Shown: positions 25,349-32,952 of the stretch, in pieces
How positions within the stretch are numbered: the stretch's first letter is position 1
Layout of the letters: the number at the start of each line of letters is the position of its first letter
Assembly (NCBI GenBank): GCA_039024315.1
Contig: JBCCQN010000076.1
Coordinates: forward strand, 1 to 33,179
Origin: JBCAWW01 sp039024315
GTDB taxonomy: Bacteria; Bacteroidota; Bacteroidia; J057
Length of the DNA: 33,179 bases
Reading direction: 5' to 3'
Program-made: the position numbers and the translations under genes
The notes under the pieces: model-generated
Database searches by the model: none
What the model saw: only the letters and a program-made list of their open reading frames with translations
What the model was told of the DNA's origin: nothing

Positions 25349-25912
25349 CTAATTCGGTTTCAGATCAAATAATTTCTCCTTCAATAACTTCTTTGCCCGG
25401 TGAAATTGTGATTTACTGGTCGAGACCGAAACGCCCAGTATCTCGCTAATTTCTTGGTGATCATACCCTTCGAGTTGGTAGAGAGTGAAGATCACCCTAC
25501 AACCTTCAGGAAGGCTCTTAATAGCCTGATGAATCCTTTCGCTACTCAGATCCGCCTCTGTAATCGCCCAATCTCTCTCTGAGGACTCGTCTTCTACCTC
25601 ATGTAGTTGCTCGTCGAGAGACTCCGTGAAGAGCGTTCTGCGATTGAGCAGACTAAGACATTTGTTGACGACAATTCGTTTCATCCATGCGCCCAACGAG
25701 GCCCGTCCCTGGAAGGTATGCAGCTTAGTAAAGACACTTACAAAGGCTTCTTGTAAGGCATCTTCGGCTGCCGCCCTGTCGCCCAGCATACGGGTACAGA
25801 TGTTAAACATGGCACGTGAATACAGCTTGTATAGCCGGAACTGTGCGTTGCGGTCGCCTGACTTGCAGGCCTCCACCAGATCAGTGTGAATATGAGTGTA
25901 AGTTGCGTTCAA
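25349..25912 (-). CDS. ECF RNA polymerase sigma factor
   Basis: 187 residues. Region 2 (about residues 24-90): FRLYKLYSRAMFNICTRMLG, DRAAAEDALQEAFVSVFTKL, LGAWMKRIVVNKCL. Region 4 (about 125-180): IHQAIKSLPEGCRVIFTLYQ, LEGYDHQEISEILGVSVSTS, KSQFHRAKKLLKEKL. Between them is an acidic linker. It recruits RNA polymerase to a small regulon, typically held inactive by the protein encoded just downstream. It starts its own operon; the 236 bp upstream (25913-26148) hold two short palindromic repeats and a CCCCA/TGGGG inverted repeat but no gene. Confidence 0.96.
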   Translation of the reverse strand: MNATYTHIHTDLVEACKSGDRNAQFRLYKLYSRAMFNICTRMLGDRAAAEDALQEAFVSVFTKLHTFQGRASLGAWMKRIVVNKCLSLLNRRTLFTESLDEQLHEVEDESSERDWAITEADLSSERIHQAIKSLPEGCRVIFTLYQLEGYDHQEISEILGVSVSTSKSQFHRAKKLLKEKLFDLKPN

Positions 25913-26023
25913 CTTTTTAGCTTTACCAACTTAAAGACGTAGGCCCCAACGTGGGGTTGGAATAAATTACGAAAAAAACTTGAGGACGTTTAAAATGAGG
26001 GATAAGAAGGCTTTTATTGGGCT

Positions 26024-26040
26024 TTTCCGCTGCGCGGAAC
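26024..26040. repeat. Short palindrome GTTCCGCTGCGCGGAAC-type
   Basis: TTCCGC-TGC-GCGGAA with flanking G/C matches the core of the terminator at 8436-8467. Here there is no T-tail in either direction, so it is a dispersed repeat rather than an obvious terminator. Confidence 0.5.
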
Positions 26041-26121
26041 GCTAGCATGTAGCAGGATGAGTTGATTCCCCTCTCCTTAGCTTACTCCTAAAGGCTCGAA
26101 ATTCAACATTTAAAATCCTCT

Positions 26122-26140
26122 CGTTCTGCGAAGCAGGACG
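26122..26140. repeat. CGTTCTGCGAAGCAGGACG hairpin repeat
   Basis: CGT-T-CTGC, GAA loop, GCAG-G-ACG: an 8-bp stem with one T-G pair, matching the CGTTCTGCGAAGCAG family. It lies 9 bp beyond the stop of the alkaline phosphatase gene. On the minus strand the T-run comes before the stem, so it is not a standard terminator for that gene. Confidence 0.5.
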
Positions 26141-26148
26141 AAAAAACC

Positions 26149-27246
26149 CTACAGCCCCAAAGCAGCTTTCATTTTATCAAAGATGGCGGTGTTTTCATAA
26201 ATCCCGCTAAAGGCTTCTGCTCCTGGTCCAAAGGCAAATACAGGTACCAAAGCCGCGGTATGTCCACCGGTAGTAAAGCCTGTCTTCAATTCTCCTGCTG
26301 CCATTTTTGAGCCTTTGTTGATCGCAAATCCCCCCGTTTCATGATCGGCAGTAATGATGACCAAGGTTTCGCCATCACGCTGCGCAAAATCAAGGATCTT
26401 ACCAACCGTCTCATCAAAGTCTAAAACCTCACTGATGATATAATCGGCATTATTGGCGTGGCCTCCCCAATCGATTTGGGAACCTTCTATCATCAGGAAA
26501 AAGCCATTTTCCTCGCTTCTCTGGCGCAGGGTTCTGGCGGCATAATCACCAGCTGCAGGTAGATAATCACGGCCTTTTAGCTTACGAGTAGGCGCATCGT
26601 CAGCCGTAAAATATGCGAGGTTCTCGTAGTCTTCCAATTTGATTTGATCAAAGGGAGTGTTCAGATCCAACACGCGATACTGCAAGCCCTTCAATTCATA
26701 AGTAAGATCACGATTATCGGTTCGCTCTTTAAAGTAGTTACGTCCACCACCGATAAAGAGATCGACCTCTGTTTGCAAAAAATCTACCGCTATATCCTGA
26801 TGTTGAATCCGGCTAGGTTGATGCGCGATAAAACTCGCTGGTGTGGCATGAGTGATTTCGCTCGTAGCTACTAGACCTGTAGCCATGCCGTCTTGTTCCG
26901 CTAACTCCAATATGGTAGGAAGGGGTCTCTTCAGTGGGCCTACTCCGATGGCTCCATTATAGGTCTTCTTACCGGTGGCAAAGGCCGTAGCGCCTGCAGC
27001 AGAATCGGTAACCAGATTATCTGAGGAATAAGTTTTGATCAAACCAACCGTTTCACAGCGCTCTAGATTGAGCTTATTGCGATTACTGAAAAGCCCTGCT
27101 GTAATCTGACTAATCCCCATACCGTCTCCGATCATAAGAATTACATTCTTAGGCCCCTTAGTTGGGCTGACATATTCGCCTGAGGTGGCGGCATAGCGAC
27201 AGGTACTAAATGAGAAGAGAAATAGGAGCGAGATGATGCGAATCAT
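26149..27246 (-). CDS. Alkaline phosphatase
   Basis: 365 residues from ATG 27246. The frame is open to 27360, but the extra 38 residues precede an obvious signal sequence (MIRIISLLFLFSFSTCRYAA) and are rejected. Seen: metal ligand VILMIGDGMGISQITAG, nucleophile Ser in VTDSAAGATAFATGKK, ATPASFIAHQ, FLMIEGSQIDWGGHANN, ITADHETGGFAI and TTGGHTAALVPVFAFGP, covering the Zn/Mg sites of the PhoA family. It releases phosphate from monoesters outside the inner membrane. The Cys of FSTC could be a weak lipobox, so lipoprotein status is uncertain. It is divergent from the sodium symporter (131 bp apart), which hints at uptake of a product of dephosphorylation. Confidence 0.94.
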   Translation of the reverse strand: MIRIISLLFLFSFSTCRYAATSGEYVSPTKGPKNVILMIGDGMGISQITAGLFSNRNKLNLERCETVGLIKTYSSDNLVTDSAAGATAFATGKKTYNGAIGVGPLKRPLPTILELAEQDGMATGLVATSEITHATPASFIAHQPSRIQHQDIAVDFLQTEVDLFIGGGRNYFKERTDNRDLTYELKGLQYRVLDLNTPFDQIKLEDYENLAYFTADDAPTRKLKGRDYLPAAGDYAARTLRQRSEENGFFLMIEGSQIDWGGHANNADYIISEVLDFDETVGKILDFAQRDGETLVIITADHETGGFAINKGSKMAAGELKTGFTTGGHTAALVPVFAFGPGAEAFSGIYENTAIFDKMKAALGL

Positions 27247-27272
27247 AAGTATGTTCAAATAGGTTCGATTCT

Positions 27273-27280
27273 CAAAAATA
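27273..27280 (-). promoter_or_regulatory. Possible Bacteroidota -7 element of the alkaline phosphatase gene
   Basis: On the minus strand TATTTTTG matches the Bacteroidota -7 consensus TAnnTTTG exactly, 26 bp before ATG 27246. No good TTTG -33 element is seen at the expected distance, so support is weak. Confidence 0.3.
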
Positions 27281-27377
27281 CGGGAAATTTTGTTGCCATA
27301 GTGAATTAGCCGTTCGATCGAATTAAGGACTGTTTGTATTATTTTTTTAAGTTGAGGCAAACTACTGCTATAATACC

Positions 27378-28949
27378 ATGCTAATCCTACTAAGCTTTCT
27401 GGCCTTTACAGGCTTTGTGATCACCTATACTTGGTACCAACTGCGACAACAACCCCTGAGTTCTCGGGACGGTTATTTTTTAGGAGGCAGGAGTTTGAGC
27501 GGAGTAGTCATTGGGGGTTCGCTGCTGCTGACCAATATCTCAACCGAGCACCTGATAGGTATGAATGGTTCAGCCTATAAAGATGGCTTTATTGTCATCG
27601 CATGGGAGGTAACCTCAGCCATTGCTTTGGTGATAGGAGCCTTATATTTCGTGCCGCGCTACCTCAAGATGGGTCTTACTACCATACCGGAGTATTTAGA
27701 ATTGAGATATAGTAGCCTTACGCGGACTATTGTCGCCTTATTTCTCATTATCTCCTTCGTAGTAACGCTGCTCCCGATCGTCCTTTATACGGGAGCCATC
27801 AATTTTGAGAGCTTGTTTGACGTCTCTACCCAGCTAGGCATCAGTCAAGGCCAAGCCATTTGGCTGATGGTCATCCTTATTGGCCTCATAGGCTCGGTTT
27901 ACGCAGTTTTTGGAGGATTAAAGGCCGTTGCGGTCTCTGATACCATCAATGGTTATGGCCTTTTAATTGGCGGTTTGTTGGTACCTATTTTTGCGCTTTG
28001 GGAGATTGGGGCTGGTAATATGTGGGAAGGCCTACAGAACGTTTTTGAGCGGGCGCCAGAAAAATTTAGTGTAATCGGCGCGCCAGATTCTAGCTTACCA
28101 TTTGAGGTACTTTTTACGGGTATGATTCTCAATCAGCTCTACTTCTGGTGCATGAATCAGTCCATTATCCAGCGGGCTTTAGGGGCCAAAAATCTAGCCG
28201 AAGCGCAGAAGGGTTTGCTACTAGCCGGTCTTTATAAAATCCTCATCCCTCTGGTGATCATTTTGCCAGGTGTGATTGCCTTCTATTACTTCGGCACAGA
28301 CTATTATGAAGATCAGGATAGCGTTTACCCTCTACTCGTCAAAAGGATTTTACCAGATTGGTTGATCGGTTTATTTGCGGCTGTAGTGATGGGGGCTGTA
28401 CTGAGTACTTTCAATAGTGTCTTGAATTCCGCAGCAACCCTATTTAGCGTAGGAATCTTCAAACGGCACATCCAAAAAGACGCCAGCGAAAAGCGTTTAG
28501 TACGGATTGGCAAACTCACTTCCGCAACTTTAGCCATCGCGGCCATTATGGTTGCCCCCTTTGTCGCTAATGCACCCGAGGGCCTTTACAACCTCATGCA
28601 GCAGCTCAACGGTATCTTTTTTATCCCCATTATCAGTATCCTACTCGCTGGCTTTTTTACTCGCTACGTTTCCGCTACTGGCGCGATTGCAGGACTTTTC
28701 TTTGGGCTTAGCTTCTACGTACTGACCGTTTTTGTCTATGAATGGGACTTACATTTTGTCCATATCTGGGGCGTAGAATTTTTGCTCAATGTAGCGGTCA
28801 TGTTTGGCGTCTCAGCCTTATTCCCTAACCAAAACACCTTCGAGGAAAAAGATAGAGGGGTCGTATCGATCGAGCCGTGGCGGTACGTCAAACCGGTTGG
28901 TTTGGCGCTATGCGTGATTACTATCCTGATTTATATTTTGATGGCTTAG
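27378..28949 (+). CDS. Sodium:solute symporter (SSS family)
   Basis: 523 residues, with about 13-14 membrane helices as is usual for the SLC5/SSS family. Seen: DGYFLGGRSLSGVVIGGSLL, LTNISTEHLIGMNGSAYKDG (sodium-site region of the SGLT/YidK type), LKMGLTTIPEYLELRYSSLT, VYAVFGGLKAVAVSDTINGY and MGAVLSTFNSVLNSAATLFS. It resembles sugar-type members more than proline or pantothenate transporters, but the solute cannot be named. It is divergent from the alkaline phosphatase gene with a shared 131-bp upstream region. Confidence 0.95.
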   Translation: MLILLSFLAFTGFVITYTWYQLRQQPLSSRDGYFLGGRSLSGVVIGGSLLLTNISTEHLIGMNGSAYKDGFIVIAWEVTSAIALVIGALYFVPRYLKMGLTTIPEYLELRYSSLTRTIVALFLIISFVVTLLPIVLYTGAINFESLFDVSTQLGISQGQAIWLMVILIGLIGSVYAVFGGLKAVAVSDTINGYGLLIGGLLVPIFALWEIGAGNMWEGLQNVFERAPEKFSVIGAPDSSLPFEVLFTGMILNQLYFWCMNQSIIQRALGAKNLAEAQKGLLLAGLYKILIPLVIILPGVIAFYYFGTDYYEDQDSVYPLLVKRILPDWLIGLFAAVVMGAVLSTFNSVLNSAATLFSVGIFKRHIQKDASEKRLVRIGKLTSATLAIAAIMVAPFVANAPEGLYNLMQQLNGIFFIPIISILLAGFFTRYVSATGAIAGLFFGLSFYVLTVFVYEWDLHFVHIWGVEFLLNVAVMFGVSALFPNQNTFEEKDRGVVSIEPWRYVKPVGLALCVITILIYILMA

Positions 28950-28960
28950 GGTTTTTTACT

Positions 28961-28976
28961 CCCGAAAGCTTTCGGG
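28961..28976. repeat. Perfect palindrome CCCGAAAGCTTTCGGG
   Basis: A 16-bp perfect palindrome between the convergent symporter and TonB receptor genes, preceded by TTTTTTACT. ACTCCCGAAAGCTTTCG recurs at 33040-33056. It could add to termination, but no T-run follows on the plus strand. Confidence 0.6.
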
Positions 28977-28991
28977 ACGCGGAACGCTTAT

Positions 28992-29025
28992 CTCTAGGCG
29001 ACGCACGATTTTGCCTCGCTAGAGT
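28992..29025. repeat. Degenerate GCGACGCA-GATTTTGC palindrome
   Basis: CTCTAG ... CTAGAG outer arms enclose GCGACGCACGATT and TTGCCTCGC, a decayed copy of the exact palindrome found inside the HTTM gene at 31996-32021. Confidence 0.5.
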
Positions 29026-29044
29026 ATGATGGGATTATGATAAT

Positions 29045-29059
29045 CGTTCTGCGAAGCAG
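29045..29059 (+). repeat. CGTTCTGCGAAGCAG repeat copy
   Basis: The 15 nt CGTTCTGCGAAGCAG plus TA match 3678-3694 exactly. The copy ends 4 nt before the stop codon (29064-29066) of the TonB receptor gene. Confidence 0.5.
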
Positions 29060-29063
29060 TAGC

Positions 29064-31544
29064 CTATAACACGATCTGCAGCACCAAATAAGCCGCCCTA
29101 GGCGCAGAAGGAATAATGCCAGGACCAGGATAACCCGTCGCCCGCTGGGTAAAGTACCGTTGGTCGAGAAGATTGTTGACGCCAGCTTCCAGACGAAAGC
29201 GTTTGTAGGTATAGGCCAATGACAAATCCATCACCGAATAGGCTGGGATCGCCCCACGAATACCACTCTGGTTGTCAGATAGATTTTGAGGAGCATTGGT
29301 AGCATCAGTAAACTGGGAAGACAAAACGGTAAACTGCAGACTACCTACGAGATTGCGATAGCCAAAATTGAGCCCACTTTTGAGGTTGAGCAAAGGCACA
29401 AACTCAACCTGACGGCCTTGCACCCCGGGGATTTGGGATTGCAGATAACGAGAATAGGTTAGCGCGGTATTGGCAAAAGCACTGAGCTTGATTTGGGGTT
29501 GCGCCGGCAAAAATGTTTTGCGAAGATTCCAGTCTACCAAGCTCTCTACTCCGACCATCAAGGCTCGACCAATATTCCCTCTAAACCTCACCACACGGCC
29601 CGTTTGTACTTCCTCACCAGTAGCAGTTTGACGGGTTTCTGCTCTCAAAACCTCACCTAGACGATTGTCATATAGCAAACCGAAGGCCCCTATCTCATAG
29701 GAAAAGATTTCATCCAAGCGGCCTCTGTAACCTAGGTCTGCCGTGAAGCCGCTTTCGTCGGAGATGTCAGGATCCACTTGAAAAGAAGGGTTGACGATGC
29801 GAATATCCGAGAAAGTTACCGAACGATAATTTTGGGAGAAATTGGCGTAAAGTTCTTGTCCCTCTTTGGGTTTATAGCTTAGCCCTACTCCGGCCAAGAC
29901 AAAGGAGCGATTGAAGTCCCGATTGTCCTGAAAGGTGGTGTCCCGGATAGGATTACCGGCTAGATCAAAATCAATTTTTTTGTAAGTCCCGACACTTTCG
30001 GTGCGGATGTGCTCAAAGCGGATGCCTGGAGTGATCGACAATTTGTCGTTGAGGTAGATGATGTGTTCACCAAAAAGGGCAAAATTAAAATTGGGGAACT
30101 CAAAGCTCGACTGATTGGGATAGGTCGAGAATTCCTCACTAGCAAGCGTAAAGTCCGCGTCTATACCATTCGTTCCAGGTCCTTGAATGGCGGTATTCTG
30201 GCTGCGATAGAGCTTGGTACCCACTAATAATACAGCCCGTTTATTGGCTAATTTGTAGCGTTGTAGGTAGCGAGATTCTAAGCCACCATTAAAGAAGGTT
30301 CCTTTAATCAAATCGCGTGGGGCACTGAGTTCATCTACTTGTGAGACTCGATTGGTCCGAAAGCCCAAAGCGTTGCGCGAAGCGTCTAAGCCAAAAAACT
30401 GAGTCGTCCACTCTGCCCGATCCGAAAACTTATGCTGGAGCTTAAGAGAAATGAGTTTCCAATCTACATTGAACCAATTGCGGGTGCGGTTGCTAGTAAG
30501 ATGGTCCCGATAAAATTGTGAATCAGTTAATCCGCCCGCCTGTTGGGCGAGGTAGCTAAGGTAGGTAAACTCAAATTCGAGGGCCGTCCGATCTGTCAGT
30601 TCATAGCGGGTGTGCACGAAGGAATTTTGCGACTGGAAGCCTGAATTAGGGCGAAAACCATTGCCGCGCTTATAGTTGAAATAGGCATAATAACTAAAGC
30701 GCCCGACGGTACCGCTGAGGCTATTGAAGGAAGTGAAGAGACCGAAAGAACCTATACTCTGCCGAGTAGTAAGACTAATTTTCTTGTCTTCTATGGGCTT
30801 TTTGAACTTAAAATTGATCAAGCCACCAAATTGAGTTCCGTACTGTAAGGAGGCCGCTCCTCTGATAACTTGAATCTCAGCCAAGGCTTCGGCTGGGGGA
30901 GTATAATAGCTTTCAGGATATCCCAATACATCAGCGCTAATATCATAGCCATTTTGGCGCGTATTGAAATTGGCGGAGCGGTTAGGATCAAGGCCGCGCC
31001 CGCCGATATTGAGCTGGAGGCCCGCATCACTGGTTTCATAAATATTGAGGCCAGAGACTTGACTATAGATTTGGCGCGGGTTATTGGCTGCCATATTTGC
31101 AGTGAGCAAGCCCATCACTACCACTTCATTTTTTTTGCCGGCATAGATCGCGGTTCCTTCTACTTCTCGTAGCCTTTTGATAGCAAATAATTCTTCTCGT
31201 TTAGCCGCAATGACGACCTCGGAGAGTTCATATTCGTTGGCTTGCAGCCGAACGCTCAACTCTTGGCCAAGGCTATCTGGATTGAGTTTTTGTTTAAAAA
31301 GCTGGTGTTGGGGAGAAAAGACAACTAGCTCATAATTATCTGCACTGACCGAGGGGAAGGAAAACTTGCCTTCTTCATCTGTAAGGGCTTTGTCTTCGCG
31401 AGGAAACAAATAGACTTCTACCCCTACAAGAGGCTTTTCGGTGTCGGCATCAATCACCTTGCCGCTGAGGCTAGTCTGGCTCCAAAGCAAGTTGGCCCAG
31501 CATAAACCCATAAAGAGTAAACTACAAACCCTGTATTTCATCAT
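29064..31544 (-). CDS. TonB-dependent outer-membrane receptor, FecA-like
   Basis: 826 residues. Signal peptide MMKYRVCSLLFMGLCWANLL to about residue 22 (start Met1 or Met2, 31544 or 31541). A CarboxypepD_reg-like domain (residues about 25-105, LSGKVIDADTEKPLVGVEVY, LTDEEGKFSFPSV) is followed by a plug (EVVIAAKRE, QIYSQVSGLNIYETSDAGLQ, LNIGGRGLDPNRSANFNTRQ, IQVIRGAASLQYGTQFGGLI) and a long beta barrel with aromatic strand ends, finishing LLDQRYFTQRATGYPGPG and a terminal AAYLVLQIVL. The GLDPNR / NGYDISAD region resembles Fe(III)-dicitrate/FecA-type receptors of Bacteroidota, so iron-chelate uptake is likely, not proven. It overlaps the HTTM gene by 23 nt and must be coupled to it. Confidence 0.93.
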   Translation of the reverse strand: MMKYRVCSLLFMGLCWANLLWSQTSLSGKVIDADTEKPLVGVEVYLFPREDKALTDEEGKFSFPSVSADNYELVVFSPQHQLFKQKLNPDSLGQELSVRLQANEYELSEVVIAAKREELFAIKRLREVEGTAIYAGKKNEVVVMGLLTANMAANNPRQIYSQVSGLNIYETSDAGLQLNIGGRGLDPNRSANFNTRQNGYDISADVLGYPESYYTPPAEALAEIQVIRGAASLQYGTQFGGLINFKFKKPIEDKKISLTTRQSIGSFGLFTSFNSLSGTVGRFSYYAYFNYKRGNGFRPNSGFQSQNSFVHTRYELTDRTALEFEFTYLSYLAQQAGGLTDSQFYRDHLTSNRTRNWFNVDWKLISLKLQHKFSDRAEWTTQFFGLDASRNALGFRTNRVSQVDELSAPRDLIKGTFFNGGLESRYLQRYKLANKRAVLLVGTKLYRSQNTAIQGPGTNGIDADFTLASEEFSTYPNQSSFEFPNFNFALFGEHIIYLNDKLSITPGIRFEHIRTESVGTYKKIDFDLAGNPIRDTTFQDNRDFNRSFVLAGVGLSYKPKEGQELYANFSQNYRSVTFSDIRIVNPSFQVDPDISDESGFTADLGYRGRLDEIFSYEIGAFGLLYDNRLGEVLRAETRQTATGEEVQTGRVVRFRGNIGRALMVGVESLVDWNLRKTFLPAQPQIKLSAFANTALTYSRYLQSQIPGVQGRQVEFVPLLNLKSGLNFGYRNLVGSLQFTVLSSQFTDATNAPQNLSDNQSGIRGAIPAYSVMDLSLAYTYKRFRLEAGVNNLLDQRYFTQRATGYPGPGIIPSAPRAAYLVLQIVL

Positions 31545-32952
31545 CGAAGTCCAATATCCAATTGCGAGCCCGAAATGAAGGCTCTATATCCATTAGGTTT
31601 ACTTCCGGGTTGACATAGACACGACTGTGGCGACCATTGAGAGCCACATAGCTTTCTACATAAACTTCCGGATCCTCTAGACCATCTCTTTCAAAATGCT
31701 GGCCTAGATAGTGAGCATATTCTAAAATAAAGTCTGGCTGGGTAGCCATCTGCTTCTCTTGAAAAGCGGTCAAAAAATCAGTGTTATCGACATAAAATCG
31801 TTTACCTGTTTTGCCACTCACAATTTTAAAATTGGCGTAACCCGCTTTTTCCATCAGCATCACACGCCAGGAAAAACGAAAGCCTTCTTCAGTCCAAAAG
31901 AGCTCTCCTGGATAAGCGAGGTAGCGCCAGGGCATGAGGATTTGGATCGCGAAGAATAGGATAAGGATAATAGGAATTTTTTGATTGCGGGTTGGTAGCG
32001 ACGCAAGATTTTGCGTCGCTACAGGCAAACGAAAATATTTTTTCAACCGCGCCAAAACCTTCTCATGCCAGCTAGGATCAGCAAAAATGAGCGTACTCAA
32101 GATCATAATCCAGGGAAACATCCCAATGGGAAAGAGTAAGGCCGTCATGGCGTGAAATACGACCACCGCCAAAAAGGCCAGAGGACGCGTTCTGCGCAGC
32201 AGTAAAAAAAACGGAATACTCAAATCATAAATCGCTCCCCCCCAAGCAAATGCATAAGGAGCCCATTGCTCTCTCAGCACCCAACCGATCAAGGGGAGAT
32301 CATACTTAGGAGGTAGCCATATTTTTAAGGGTTGGGCATGCAGTAACCAATCCGTATTAAGTTTGGCCAAGCCTGCGTAGAAATAGACGATCCCTAGCAA
32401 TAATTGGATCGCGATAATGGTCCATCTAGGAGTTAAATCACTTCTAATTTCAGTTCTTCTCCAGGCATCTATCGAGAAAGATTGGTTGGCAGGCAAAAAG
32501 ATGAGCAAGAAACTCATCAAACTGATAAAGTAATAATGGTTGAGATAGGTAGTCTTGTCCATGAGCTCGATATAAGTAAAGCTCAAGAAGAAGCTAATAA
32601 TGGCGAGGCGGTACTGCCAACCCAGAGCGACTAACAGAGCCGAGAGCCCACATATCACGAAGAGCAAATAAGTCCATTGCCCTATTGGTTGGACCCACTC
32701 AAAACCATAATAAGAAAAATGAAACGAAGGCTGGATATACAGTTTATCAATCCAACCGTTGGCAGCAAAGCGAATCATGCTTGCCAGCATCATCAAACCA
32801 AAAAAAATCCGGAATACGGCCAGAGGAGCGCTAGCAGTAGGCTCATGGAGATAATGACGAATTTGATTGGTCCAATGGGAAAAAGCCCTGGACGAAGGCG
32901 CATTGCTTAGTCCAGGACTCTTAGTATTTGATGCTTTAGCGTCGCTCAGCAT
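31522..32952 (-). CDS. HTTM-domain membrane protein (vitamin K-dependent carboxylase-like)
   Basis: 476 residues. A polar N-terminus of about 40 residues is followed by HTTM-type helices: PLAVFRIFFGLMMLASMIRF, KTTYLNHYYFISLMSFLLIF, FLPANQSFSIDA, QLLLGIVYFYAGLAKLNTDW, YDLSIPFFLLLRRTRPLAF and FHAMTALLFPIGMFPWIMIL, all typical of the bacterial relatives of gamma-glutamyl carboxylase. The C-terminal 140 residues are a soluble domain. Substrate unknown; the family acts in the membrane. An exact palindromic repeat is inserted in frame in a loop (31996-32021, residues VATQNLASL). The gene precedes and overlaps the FecA-like receptor. From memory, HTTM and TonB receptor genes often sit next to imelysin-type iron genes in Bacteroidota; none is inside the window. 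Confidence 0.92.
   Translation of the reverse strand: MLSDAKASNTKSPGLSNAPSSRAFSHWTNQIRHYLHEPTASAPLAVFRIFFGLMMLASMIRFAANGWIDKLYIQPSFHFSYYGFEWVQPIGQWTYLLFVICGLSALLVALGWQYRLAIISFFLSFTYIELMDKTTYLNHYYFISLMSFLLIFLPANQSFSIDAWRRTEIRSDLTPRWTIIAIQLLLGIVYFYAGLAKLNTDWLLHAQPLKIWLPPKYDLPLIGWVLREQWAPYAFAWGGAIYDLSIPFFLLLRRTRPLAFLAVVVFHAMTALLFPIGMFPWIMILSTLIFADPSWHEKVLARLKKYFRLPVATQNLASLPTRNQKIPIILILFFAIQILMPWRYLAYPGELFWTEEGFRFSWRVMLMEKAGYANFKIVSGKTGKRFYVDNTDFLTAFQEKQMATQPDFILEYAHYLGQHFERDGLEDPEVYVESYVALNGRHSRVYVNPEVNLMDIEPSFRARNWILDFDDEIQGL
31996..32021. repeat. Palindromic repeat inserted in frame in the HTTM gene
   Basis: Perfect 11-bp arms TAGCGACGCAA and TTGCGTCGCTA flank a GATT loop. It lies wholly inside the HTTM coding sequence, where the minus strand reads VATQNLASL between FRLP and PTRNQ with the frame intact. 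A degenerate copy is at 28992-29025. Confidence 0.75.

Noticed and set aside
27262..27271. GGTTCGATTC resembling a tRNA T-loop
   Set aside because: No acceptor or anticodon stem can be formed around it.
27247..27360. Upstream 38-residue extension of the alkaline phosphatase frame
   Set aside because: The signal sequence starts at Met 27246; the extension is charged and would bury it.
32187..32202. GCGTTCTGCGCAGCAG resembling the dispersed repeat, inside the HTTM gene
   Set aside because: It encodes the RRTR stretch that is conserved in HTTM proteins, so the match is probably coincidence of codons.
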